From positions 20,067 to 84,066 of the forward strand of contig NZ_JAKZEW010000015.1 of the NCBI RefSeq assembly GCF_022548875.1: a stretch of DNA of 64,000 bases. Reading direction: 5' to 3'. Position 1 is the stretch's first letter. Each line of letters begins with the position of its first letter. Under the pieces are notes generated by a model, which did not search any database, had not been told where the DNA came from, and was given only the letters and a program-made list of their open reading frames with translations. Of this stretch, positions 26,032-32,696 are shown piece by piece. This DNA comes from Glycomyces sp. L485. GTDB lineage: Bacteria; Actinomycetota; Actinomycetes; Mycobacteriales; Micromonosporaceae. Made by a program: the position numbers and the translations under genes.

Positions 26032-26069
26032 CGGCGGTGGGAGGGGCGAATGCGCCCCTCCCACCGCCG
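26032..26069. terminator. Terminator hairpin between GH3 and YtxH-like genes
   Basis: Perfect 17-bp arms (26032-26048, 26053-26069) with an AATG loop, lying between two convergent genes. No U tract on either side. A bidirectional terminator is the simplest reading. Confidence 0.8.
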
Positions 26070-26085
26070 CGTGCCCGCGTGTGCG

Positions 26086-26415
26086 TCAGAAGCCGGGTGC
26101 GTCTTCTCGCATCTCGCGGTCGCTGCGGGCCGGCGTGGTGACTCCGGCGGAGTCCCACGGCTCCGCCCTCGGCGAGTCTTCGCCGGGGCCGAAGCCCTCG
26201 ACGATCTCGCCGAACTTGGTGCCCTTTATCTTGTCCTGCGCGGCCGAAGCGGCCTTGTTCGCCTGGACCCGAACCGAAGTCGCCACCTGCTGGACCCGGT
26301 CGTTACCGGTTACCTCCCGGCTCCAGCTAAGGATCTGCTCGTATCGCTCCCTTCCTGCCTTCGCACCCAGGACGTAGCCGATCCCGAGTCCGGCTACGAA
26401 ATACCATTTGCGCAT
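26086..26415 (-). CDS. YtxH-like small membrane-anchored protein
   Basis: A 109-residue protein. The N-terminus MRKWYFVAGLGIGYVLGAKAGRERYEQI is the characteristic actinobacterial YtxH-like start, a glycine-zipper membrane helix followed by a basic amphipathic segment. The rest is a hydrophilic helical and disordered tail (QVATSVRVQANKAASAAQDKIKG). Function unknown; YtxH proteins are often stress-related. An RBS (GGGAGG) lies close upstream. Confidence 0.8.
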   Translation of the reverse strand: MRKWYFVAGLGIGYVLGAKAGRERYEQILSWSREVTGNDRVQQVATSVRVQANKAASAAQDKIKGTKFGEIVEGFGPGEDSPRAEPWDSAGVTTPARSDREMREDAPGF

Positions 26416-26717
26416 GGTTGCCTCCCTCGGCTCGGCGAGTTTTCGAGCCGTTACTTAGCGCGTTCGCATACAGCGGCCATTCTGCCTCATCAGGGGGTGC
26501 CCCGAAGGTCCATGACGGAAACGCCCTGGGGTGAATCAGTGGTTCACAGCCTCTCTGAGCGTTCCTCGCCGAATCCGGGCGAACAGCCGGTCGGCTTTCG
26601 AAGGACCGTCCGGGTGCCGAGTTGGACCAACGCCACACCGCCCCCCGTGGCGCGGGGGCGTGATGGTCCTGTACTCTCGTATCCGGTTCGCACGGTGCAA
26701 GCCGAAGCGGTCCCCCT
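26416..26717. other. Intergenic region upstream of tRNA-Asn
   Basis: 302 nt with no supported gene. It must carry the tRNA-Asn promoter; a possible -10 (TACTCT) lies ~40 nt before the tRNA. Imperfect hairpins around 26638-26665 are GC-rich and not clearly meaningful. Confidence 0.4.
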
Positions 26718-26793
26718 TCCCCGATAGCTCAATTGGCAGAGCATTCGACTGTTAATCGAAGGGTTGATGGTTCGAGTCCATCTCGGGGAGCCA
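26718..26793 (+). tRNA. tRNA-Asn (anticodon GTT), CCA encoded; integration target
   Basis: A full cloverleaf: TCCCCGA/TCGGGGA acceptor, GCTC/GAGC D stem, anticodon stem TTCGA/TCGAA with loop CTGTTAA (GTT), T arm with GGTTCGAGTCC, discriminator G and encoded CCA. The 3' half doubles as the attL core of the downstream element. Confidence 0.97.
26757..26793 (+). repeat. attL core, 37-bp direct repeat in tRNA-Asn 3' end
   Basis: From CGAAGGGTTGATGG to CTCGGGGAGCCA, identical over 37 nt to 35379-35415. It covers the anticodon-stem 3' strand, T arm, acceptor 3' strand and CCA, the usual core for tRNA-targeting tyrosine recombinases. Confidence 0.95.
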
Positions 26794-26869
26794 AAACCGC
26801 ACATGTGCGCAGGTCAGACGCTATTAAGTTTGATCTGCGCCATTGGCGTGTCTGCCGCCGGTACGCTTC

Positions 26870-26881
26870 CAGTACACACTA
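26870..26881 (+). repeat. Candidate integrase arm site, left
   Basis: CAGTACACACTA, 11/12 identical to CAGTACGCACTA at 35253-35264 near the other end; GTACACAC also recurs at ~35266. Such repeats at both ends outside the core suit arm-type integrase or Xis binding. It overlaps the integrase stop codon. Confidence 0.4.
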
Positions 26882-28036
26882 CTTCTCGTCGGATCGCAAG
26901 CCTTCAGGCTTGATCACCTTCAAACGGGCCGCGTCCATCCGGTCGGAAACCTCGTCGAGCCGGTCCGGCAACAGGTGCCCGTAGGTGTTGAGCGTCTCCG
27001 TCGCGTCAGCGTGTCCGAGCATTGTTTGGACCACCTTCACGTCTGCGCCCTCGGCGATCGCGAGGCTAGCGGCGGTGTGCCGCAACGCATGCGGCGTGAT
27101 GCCCTTGTTGTCCAGCTTGGCCGCCGTCAGCGCCGGGTTGAACTCTCGACGCCTCCAGTTGCCCGCCCGCAGCGGCGTACCCGCGGGGGTGGTGAACACG
27201 TAGCTGTCGGCTTCCCGACCCTTCACCAACGGCGCCATCTCCTCGGCCACCGACGCTGGCAGCGGCACCGTGCGCGCCTTCCCCGTCTTCGGCGTGTCCT
27301 CGTACAGTCCGCCCTTGCCCTCGATCAGAGTGGACTCAATGCGGATGCGTCGGCGCGTGATGTCGACGTTGCCGACCTTCACCGCCGCAGCCTCCCCCCA
27401 CCGCAGGCCCACATAGGCCAACACGAGGATGAATACCCGCGTCACATCCCGCTCGGCTGCGTTCGTGAGCGCCTCCACCTGCGCGACAGTGAGATAGACC
27501 TTGCGGCCCTCGGGTGGCTTCGGCAGCGGCACCGACTTGGCCGGGTTCACCGCGATCCTGTCGGGCACGCACCAGTCCAGGATGCGTGAGAGCACGCCGT
27601 GTACTTGCCGCTTCTGCGATGCCCCGCATTCGAGCCCGCCGAGCCATGCGGCGATGTCGTCGCGGCGGATGCGCTCGACCGCCATGTCGCCCCACCGCGG
27701 CTTGATGTGGTTGTCGATCGCGATCCGGTACAGCCGCAACGTGGACCGCTTCTGCTTCACCTGCGCGGCCATCCAGGTCTCGGCGACGTCGCCCAGGCGG
27801 ACACGGCCGGCGTCGGGATCGCGGTAGGCGCCGAGGTTGCGTTCGTTCTCCAGTTTGGTTCGTAGCGCGTCAGCATCTGGCTTGCGCTCCACAGACCTTG
27901 ACCGCTGCTTGCCGTCCGGGTCGCGCCATCGGACCCGCCATCGCGCAGGTGGCCTGCGGCCGTCCGCCTTGGCCTTCTCGACGGCCTCACGATAGGCCGA
28001 ATGCTCCATGCGGTCCTCTACCCACACCCGGGCCAT
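26879..28036 (-). CDS. int: Tyrosine recombinase integrase
   Basis: A 385-residue phage-type integrase. Residues ~30-75 form the arm-binding/AP2-like region (RWRVRWRDPDGKQRSRSVERKPDADALRTKLE), ~80-165 the SAM-like core-binding domain, and ~180-375 the catalytic domain. The active-site residues are visible: Arg212 (VGLRWGE), Lys253 (PKTGKARTVPLP), His316 and Arg319 (HALRHTAAS), His342 (LGHAD) and Tyr352 (LNTYGHL). It should catalyse integration into and excision from tRNA-Asn. Its ATG overlaps the upstream regulator's stop (TAATG), so int and the regulator are translated from one message. Confidence 0.96.
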   Translation of the reverse strand: MARVWVEDRMEHSAYREAVEKAKADGRRPPARWRVRWRDPDGKQRSRSVERKPDADALRTKLENERNLGAYRDPDAGRVRLGDVAETWMAAQVKQKRSTLRLYRIAIDNHIKPRWGDMAVERIRRDDIAAWLGGLECGASQKRQVHGVLSRILDWCVPDRIAVNPAKSVPLPKPPEGRKVYLTVAQVEALTNAAERDVTRVFILVLAYVGLRWGEAAAVKVGNVDITRRRIRIESTLIEGKGGLYEDTPKTGKARTVPLPASVAEEMAPLVKGREADSYVFTTPAGTPLRAGNWRRREFNPALTAAKLDNKGITPHALRHTAASLAIAEGADVKVVQTMLGHADATETLNTYGHLLPDRLDEVSDRMDAARLKVIKPEGLRSDEK

Positions 28037-28584
28037 TACTCACCTTCCTTGCCTAGATGCACCTCAACCTCAATTGGCCCGGCCTTCGTCCCGTGGGCTG
28101 TGACCACGTAGGGCCGTTCAAGGCCGCGGGAGGCGAGGAACCGCGCAAGCTCAGCACGGATCTCCTTCTCGTAGGGCCGGTTCTCGGCGATGAAGTCCTG
28201 ATAGCTCCCCACTCCCCCGGTGATGGCCTGCTCACCATGCATCCACCGCCACACCAGGTCCCAAGGCGCGCCGACCTTTTCATTCAGCCAGATGGCTTCG
28301 TCGTCGTCGTCGTCGGGTTTAACTGGCATCAGCAGGGTTACCGGCGAGACGCCCACCGCGAGTGCCAACGCCACCAAGTCGTCTACATCGACGCGCCGAC
28401 CGCCGGCCTCGATCTTCGTGATTGCCGTTGCTGCCATTGGGCGGCCTAGCTCGGTCATGTTCTCCGCCACTGCGCGCGTGGACATTCGACGTTCCCCACG
28501 GATGCGCCGAAGGTTCGCACTCACCGCGCGTCCGACCACAGAGGGCGTGTTGGCTCGTTTAGCCGGTTGCTTTGCTTCCATCAT
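28036..28584 (-). CDS. XRE (Cro/CI-like) regulator of the element
   Basis: About 182 residues. The N-terminal helix-turn-helix is visible: VSANLRRIRGERRMSTRAVAENMTELGRPMAATAITKIEAGGRRVDVDDLVALALAVGVSPVTLLMP. An acidic linker (DDDDDEA) and an unknown C-terminal domain rich in Trp/Glu follow. It precedes int with a TAATG overlap and is divergent from the excisionase-like operon, the layout of a maintenance repressor. The exact start is uncertain: ATG codons at 28584 and 28581 are both possible, and a TTG lies further up. Confidence 0.88.
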   Translation of the reverse strand: MMEAKQPAKRANTPSVVGRAVSANLRRIRGERRMSTRAVAENMTELGRPMAATAITKIEAGGRRVDVDDLVALALAVGVSPVTLLMPVKPDDDDDEAIWLNEKVGAPWDLVWRWMHGEQAITGGVGSYQDFIAENRPYEKEIRAELARFLASRGLERPYVVTAHGTKAGPIEVEVHLGKEGE

Positions 28585-28652
28585 CGGAGTATTGCACACC
28601 AAGTTGCGAAGGGTTGAGACCTCGTGTCATACTCCCATCATCATCTTGAATG

Positions 28653-28667
28653 CTGCCAAGTTGGCAG
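28653..28667. promoter_or_regulatory. Perfect 15-bp palindrome CTGCCAA-G-TTGGCAG, candidate repressor operator
   Basis: It lies in the divergent gap between the XRE regulator and the excisionase-like gene, 25 nt before the latter's ATG. A related partial site (ACCAAGTTGCG) is at ~28598-28608. A weak promoter (TTGCGA-N18-CATACT, 28604-28633) points toward the excisionase operon just upstream. Confidence 0.5.
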
Positions 28668-28692
28668 TGATTCAATCCAAGGGAGGGTGACG

Positions 28693-28884
28693 ATGGCCGA
28701 AGTTCGAAGCTTGGCAAGTGTCGACGACGCGGCGGAATTCCTCGGAGTCCCCAAGGGGACGCTCGCTCAATGGCGCTACCTCGGCAAGGGACCGCGCTGG
28801 TCAAAGATCGGCCGCTACGCCCGGTATCGCTGGGAAGACCTCCAGAAGTACGTCGATGAGAACGCCAAGGGGGGCGACCGGTGA
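28693..28884 (+). CDS. Excisionase-like helix-turn-helix protein
   Basis: A 63-residue MerR-like/HTH_17 protein: VRSLASVDDAAEFLGVPKGTLAQWRYLGKGPRWSKIGRYARYRWEDLQKYVDEN. This is the normal excisionase or recombination-directionality-factor fold in actinobacterial elements, where it bends att DNA and steers Int to excision. AGGGAGGG precedes the ATG. First gene of the forward operon; its stop overlaps the next GTG start (GTGA). Confidence 0.9.
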   Translation: MAEVRSLASVDDAAEFLGVPKGTLAQWRYLGKGPRWSKIGRYARYRWEDLQKYVDENAKGGDR

Positions 28885-29249
28885 GTCAGACACGAGAAAG
28901 CCGCCCCGAGCAGCAACCCGAGGCGGCAGAAAACAAGGTCAGCCAGACCACCACCAGGATAACCGACGAAGTACCCACCAGCGTCTATGACGTCGTCGCC
29001 TCACTCGACCGGCTCGCCGCCGCCCTCGCTGACGAACGCCGCGCCTATGAGGACGGGTTCAAGGCCGGCTACGCCGACGGCTACCAAGTCGGCCACGTCC
29101 ACGGCGAACGCGTCGCAGACGAGACATGGTCGTGGGCGCTGGGTGCCATCGGGGTCGGGAAGCGCGAAGCCAACCCCGACCACCGCGGCGCGAACCGGTG
29201 GCGCCTACTCGCTGGCCTCGGCCCCAAGGAACTGGAGACCGGCCAATGA
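28881..29249 (+). CDS. Unknown element protein
   Basis: 122 residues with no family that I recognise. The first ~30 residues are polar and disordered; the middle has a helical, Tyr/Gly-rich segment (ERRAYEDGFKAGYADGYQVGHVHGERVADETW) reminiscent of flexible helical linkers, and the C-terminus is basic. GTG start overlaps the excisionase stop and its own stop overlaps the ATPase ATG (ATGA), so it is translationally coupled on both sides and likely belongs to the replication/excision module. Confidence 0.8.
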   Translation: MSQTRESRPEQQPEAAENKVSQTTTRITDEVPTSVYDVVASLDRLAAALADERRAYEDGFKAGYADGYQVGHVHGERVADETWSWALGAIGVGKREANPDHRGANRWRLLAGLGPKELETGQ

Positions 29250-30607
29250 GCGACCAGAAGTGCGAGAAGTGCGGCAAGGCGATTGTCCCCAGTCTTCGGG
29301 TTCCGGACTACATGGTCTGCGAGGGATGCCAAGCCCATTCTTCACGATGTGAGTGCATACCAACCGGGACTGAATCACTTCGGCGAATCAAACTCACCCC
29401 GGCCTCGGACATCGAACCCGAGCCGGTCATATGGGCGTGGGAAGACGGACCCGACCGCGGACGCATACCCGCAGGGGCACTCACCCTCGCCGCCGGCCGC
29501 GAGGGCACCGGCAAGTCCAGCTTCGGAATCTGGCTCGCCGCCCAACTCTCCCGGGGTGAACTCCCGGGCACCTTCCATGGCCACCCAAAGGCCGTCTTCT
29601 ACTGCGCCGTAGAGGACTCATGGTCGCGCACCCTCGTCCCGAGACTCATCGCCGCCGGTGCCGACATGTCCCGTGTCTATCGCGTCGAGGTCGAAGACGT
29701 CCGGTTTGGCGAAGTCATGGTGTCGCTCCCTGCCGACGTCGAACTCATCGAGAAGGCCATCGCCGAATACGACGCCGCCGCGCTCATCGTCGACCCGATC
29801 ATGTCGACGCTCGGCAGCGGTACCGACGCTCACCGGACCCAGGACGTCCGGCGCGCACTGGAGCCGCTGGTGCGCATGGCCGAACGAACCAAGGCGCTCA
29901 CGCTCGGCATCATGCACTTCTCGAAAGCGTCCGGCACCGACGCCTCACAGCTCATCAGCGGGTCCGGTGCGTTCAAAGACCTCGCCCGCGCCATCCTCGC
30001 GTTCGCTCGCGACCGGGAGACCGACGAGCAGGTCATGACACAGACGAAGAACTCGCTAGGCCGCCTGGATCTGCCTTCACTGGGCTACCGCATCGACAGC
30101 GTCGACATTGACACCCGCAAGGGCAAGGCGAACGTGGGCCGCCTGGAGTTCACCGGCGAGTCCGAGCGGTCCGTCGAGGACACGCTCGTCAGTCGTGACC
30201 CAGGGGAGACCAGCGAGCGTGGTGAAGCCTCCGCGTGGATTCGGGACTACCTCACCCACTGTGGCGGGTCTGCGCTCGCTAAGGACGTCATCGAGGCAGC
30301 CAAGCATGCCGACTTCAAAGAGGACCCCATCCGCAAGGCCCGGGCGAAGGTCGCGACGACGAAGCGCAGCGGGTTCGGCAAGGGTTCAACGGTGACGTGG
30401 TCGCTCATAGATTCCCCCATAGATGCCATAGATGCCAGCTCTCGTGGCGTGGCATCTATGGCATCTATGGCGGCACCTATGGAGTCGGAGTCGGCCACGT
30501 CGCACATGTGGTGGCCCGGCCGCAGCACCGGCGAGCACGGCCGCGACTGCACCGACTGCCGCCAAGCACCAGGCGGCCCCGACCACGCCCAGGAGGCCGG
30601 ACAGTGA
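29246..30607 (+). CDS. RecA-fold (AAA_25/RepA-like) ATPase, probable replication helicase
   Basis: 453 residues. An N-terminal zinc ribbon (Cys6, 9, 25, 28: CEKC...CEGC) precedes an AAA_25-type hexameric helicase core: Walker A GREGTGKS (84-91), Walker B AALIVDP (178-184) and a sensor region GIMHFSKASGTDASQLISGSGAFKDLARAIL, as in plasmid RepA helicases. A winged-helix-like C-terminal domain (AWIRDYLTHCGGSALAKDVIEAAKHADF) follows. It probably unwinds the element's origin. Its last ~60 codons include a 21-bp-arm inverted repeat that may be that origin. No primase domain is fused, so priming would come from the host. Confidence 0.85.
   Translation: MSDQKCEKCGKAIVPSLRVPDYMVCEGCQAHSSRCECIPTGTESLRRIKLTPASDIEPEPVIWAWEDGPDRGRIPAGALTLAAGREGTGKSSFGIWLAAQLSRGELPGTFHGHPKAVFYCAVEDSWSRTLVPRLIAAGADMSRVYRVEVEDVRFGEVMVSLPADVELIEKAIAEYDAAALIVDPIMSTLGSGTDAHRTQDVRRALEPLVRMAERTKALTLGIMHFSKASGTDASQLISGSGAFKDLARAILAFARDRETDEQVMTQTKNSLGRLDLPSLGYRIDSVDIDTRKGKANVGRLEFTGESERSVEDTLVSRDPGETSERGEASAWIRDYLTHCGGSALAKDVIEAAKHADFKEDPIRKARAKVATTKRSGFGKGSTVTWSLIDSPIDAIDASSRGVASMASMAAPMESESATSHMWWPGRSTGEHGRDCTDCRQAPGGPDHAQEAGQ
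30417..30470. repeat. 54-bp inverted repeat built of tandem CATAGATGC units inside the ATPase gene
   Basis: Perfect 21-bp arms (30417-30437 and 30450-30470) with a 12-nt centre. Each arm is itself two copies of CCATAGATG or its complement, giving four iteron-like units, translated as IDAIDASSRGVASMASMA. A further partial unit (CCTATGG) follows. The AT-richness contrasts with the surroundings. Confidence 0.9.
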
Positions 30608-30636
30608 GAACGGGTCATCATGTCGGGCCGCTCGCC

Positions 30637-30642
30637 TATAAT
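30637..30642 (+). promoter_or_regulatory. Consensus -10 box TATAAT, leaderless promoter
   Basis: A perfect TATAAT ends 7 nt before ATG 30650 and no Shine-Dalgarno lies between, so the transcript of the zinc-finger gene should start at its AUG. No strong -35 is visible. Confidence 0.6.
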
Positions 30643-30649
30643 TCAACAC

Positions 30650-31363
30650 ATGGTGAATTCTCAGAGCGCGCCCCACCGGACATGCGTCCGCTGCGGCGAC
30701 AACGTGCCAACCGCAAAAATCGTCCAAACCGCACGGTTCGCAGACAAGACCGCACCCATCCCAGACTGGGCCATAGCCTGCTCACGCGAGTGCGCCCAGC
30801 GACACAGCCTCGCAGAAGCAGGCCGCACCACCCGATGCGCCATGTGCCCCAAGATCGTCCGCAAAGCCGACAGCATCAGCGAACCCGCCAGGCCCGGCCG
30901 CCGCCGCATCTACTGCTCCGACACATGCAAACGCGCCCGTGAACGCCAACTCGCCCGAGGCTGGCGCACCATCGGCAAAGGCGTCGCCGGACTCCCCAAG
31001 GCACCCAACGACAGCGCCGACTCCGCAACATGGGCCGCGCACACCGAACGGCTACGGCGCATCAGCGCCGACATCGACGCCACCGCCGCATCAACCCGCG
31101 AGACCGGCACCCGACCCGACGGGGCCGTCAGCGAATCGCTCGGGAGCCTCCGCCGCGCACTGATCGAGCGCGTCACCGAATCCAACATCCGCGCCCGCCG
31201 CAGGCACGGCGAGGAACGCGCCCGGGAACTGAGCACCAAGGCCGCAGAAGCCGCAAACGCGGGCCGGCTTGACCGCGCCCACCGACTCAGCCGAGCCGTG
31301 GTGGAGGCCCTCGCCAGCCTCCCCGACCTACCCGACACCGACGACCTGGAGCTGACCAAATGA
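30650..31363 (+). CDS. Double zinc-finger protein of the element, function unknown
   Basis: 237 residues. Two Cys4 fingers are clear: Cys12/15/44/48 (CVRCG...CSREC) and Cys63/66/89/93 (CAMC...CSDTC), each resembling a treble-clef/zinc-ribbon knuckle. A long, highly charged alpha-helical C-terminal region follows (LRRALIERVTESNIRARRRHGEERARELSTKAAEAANAGRLDRAHRLSRAVVEAL). Such fingers bind DNA, RNA or protein; no enzymatic motif is seen. I prefer the ATG at the TATAAT-proximal position; an ATG ten codons earlier is in frame but precedes the expected transcription start. Its stop overlaps the next gene (ATGA). Confidence 0.85.
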   Translation: MVNSQSAPHRTCVRCGDNVPTAKIVQTARFADKTAPIPDWAIACSRECAQRHSLAEAGRTTRCAMCPKIVRKADSISEPARPGRRRIYCSDTCKRARERQLARGWRTIGKGVAGLPKAPNDSADSATWAAHTERLRRISADIDATAASTRETGTRPDGAVSESLGSLRRALIERVTESNIRARRRHGEERARELSTKAAEAANAGRLDRAHRLSRAVVEALASLPDLPDTDDLELTK

Positions 31364-31614
31364 CCATGACAGCAGCGAAGCGCCGACACGCACTCGCAGG
31401 CTTCAAGTCCGCCAACGAACGCGCACCGATCATCGCGCAGATCGACCGCGCCTCCGATGCCCGCAGGACACGAGCCCGAGCCAGAGCCCTACGCATGTGG
31501 CGCGAAGCTCGCGGCATCTCGAAGGCCGAACACGACCAGATGCTCAAGGCGCAGAGGGCCAAGGGGACAGGCCGGGGGGCACCCACTGTACGGGAAAATA
31601 GGACATACCTCTGA
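31360..31614 (+). CDS. Small basic element protein, unknown
   Basis: 84 residues, strongly basic and helical (KRRHALAGFKSANERAPIIAQIDRASDARRTRARARALRMWREARGISKAEHDQM). Overlap with the zinc-finger gene suggests translational coupling. It has no recognised domain; it could be a small nucleic-acid-binding accessory protein. Last gene before the hairpin-rich gap. Confidence 0.72.
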   Translation: MTMTAAKRRHALAGFKSANERAPIIAQIDRASDARRTRARARALRMWREARGISKAEHDQMLKAQRAKGTGRGAPTVRENRTYL

Positions 31615-32078
31615 GCCCGGCCCCATGGCTCTTCCTGTGCAGGCGGTTCCCACGAATCGGTCTCTGAGGGGCTGGGTGTGAGTGTCGGTTCTGTGTGGGC
31701 CGTCCTGGTGCAGGTATGCGTAACCCGCTGGTAGTCGCTTAGGGTGGCTCTCAGCGGGTTGTGTTTTGCCTGGTCAGAGTGGTTTTCCGTCGTGCGGGAG
31801 GGGTTAGGGGCGTCCTTGGCGTTGGACGCCCCTGGTTCGGGTCGGGTTCTCGACTCCAACGCGCGACAGTATCGCGGAAACGGACATCTCCACTACGAAC
31901 CGGGCCCCAAGGGCGTCGGTAGTAGCGACGCTCTTGGGGCCCTTATTCGGCGACCACCGAAAAAGCCTGGTGACAATCTTGCGGAGACACGCAAAGTAGG
32001 GCCAGCGGCGGTGCTCCCAGGGAACCTACCGTCCAGATGAGACTAACGCTTCGCGCGCAACGTCAGCCGGAGGGGAAC
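31615..32078. other. Hairpin-rich noncoding gap of the element
   Basis: 464 nt with no supportable gene. Three inverted repeats follow each other: AACCCGCTG/CAGCGGGTT (31722-31730, 31752-31760, then GTGTTTT); GGGGCGTCC/GGACGCCCC (31807-31832); and a 17-bp near-perfect stem ending in a T-rich tail (31902-31948). The last is a terminator. The set could also be a replication or transfer origin, or a structured RNA. Confidence 0.6.
31902..31948 (+). terminator. Terminator of the element's forward operon
   Basis: Arms 31902-31918 and 31926-31942 pair over 17 bp with one G-U, loop GTAGTAG, followed by TTATT. Confidence 0.75.
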
Positions 32079-32369
32079 CTAGAGCTTGCCGTCGGCGGCG
32101 GCTCCGGCGAGAATCCTTGCCGCTTCGAGGCGCCATTGCCGTTTCCGGTCGGCGGGGGTGGACTTCCACAGGTCGCGGCACACCATGCCGACGACGCGGC
32201 CGTGGTCGTGGACGACTTCGGCGAGCGGGGTGAGTTTCTCGGCGACGTTGACCAGGTTCACTCGGGCCACGTCGGGCCCGGCGTCTTCTATGGCGTAGGT
32301 GAAGGGTTGGACCTCGAACACGCCGAGCACTGTGCCCGGCAGTCGGTCTAGCAGTCCGTCAGTGTTCAT
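32079..32369 (-). CDS. Unknown element protein
   Basis: 96 residues: begins MNTDGLLDRLPGTVLGVFEVQPFTYAIEDAGPDVARVNLVNVAEKLTPLAEVVHDHGRVVGMVCRDLWKSTPADRKRQWRLEAARIL. Compact alpha/beta pattern, no known family. AGGAG lies at proper spacing before the ATG. Its start overlaps the stop of the Cys-rich 45-residue protein (ATGA), so the two are co-translated. Confidence 0.75.
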   Translation of the reverse strand: MNTDGLLDRLPGTVLGVFEVQPFTYAIEDAGPDVARVNLVNVAEKLTPLAEVVHDHGRVVGMVCRDLWKSTPADRKRQWRLEAARILAGAAADGKL

Positions 32370-32503
32370 CGCTGCTCCTGGTTCTCCTTGGCGGTGGGGC
32401 AAGGCCAGGCCATGAAGCACTCTTGGCACGTCTTTCCGTCGCGGGTGGCGATGTGGAAGCCTGCGGCTATCTCGGCGTCGGTCTTCCGTTGCTGCTTCGG
32501 CAT
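32366..32503 (-). CDS. 45-residue Cys-rich small protein
   Basis: The minus strand encodes a 45-residue protein beginning MPKQQRKTDAEIAAGFHIAT and ending with TCQECFMAWPCP then a polar tail. Cysteines in C-x2-C-x5-C plus a nearby His could bind a metal. GGGGAC precedes the ATG and the stop overlaps the next gene's ATG, which is good evidence for a real gene despite its size. Similar tiny Cys-rich proteins occur in actinobacterial plasmids and phages; function unknown. Confidence 0.72.
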   Translation of the reverse strand: MPKQQRKTDAEIAAGFHIATRDGKTCQECFMAWPCPTAKENQEQR

Positions 32504-32534
32504 GTGTCCCCGTCGGTCGGCCCTGTGGTTGTCG

Positions 32535-32618
32535 GGCCGTCGGCGTTACCGCGTCAGCGCCAGCGTCCGCCTACCCGGACGGCTCGCGCCGGGATCAGCA
32601 GCGGTAACGCCGACGGCC
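32535..32618. repeat. 84-bp inverted repeat with perfect 18-bp arms
   Basis: GGCCGTCGGCGTTACCGC (32535-32552) and its exact complement (32601-32618) flank a 48-nt centre that contains a nested GTCCG/CGGAC stem. It lies in a 193-nt gap between two minus-strand genes. This could be a terminator for the XRE-TPR gene, but a 48-nt loop is long for that; a cruciform at an origin or transfer site also fits. Confidence 0.85.
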
Positions 32619-32696
32619 TTGCAGGAGACCGTAAGGGCATTGAGGAGAGTGAAGGGGCACAGAATGTACCCCCAACGACGAGAGCGGCTCTCGCGC

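Noticed and set aside
24340..26064. 574-codon open frame on the minus strand
   Set aside because: Antisense of the GH3 gene; no recognisable domain.
31744..32040. 98-codon plus-strand frame in the element's noncoding gap
   Set aside because: It runs straight through two hairpins including the terminator, has no RBS and no plausible protein composition.
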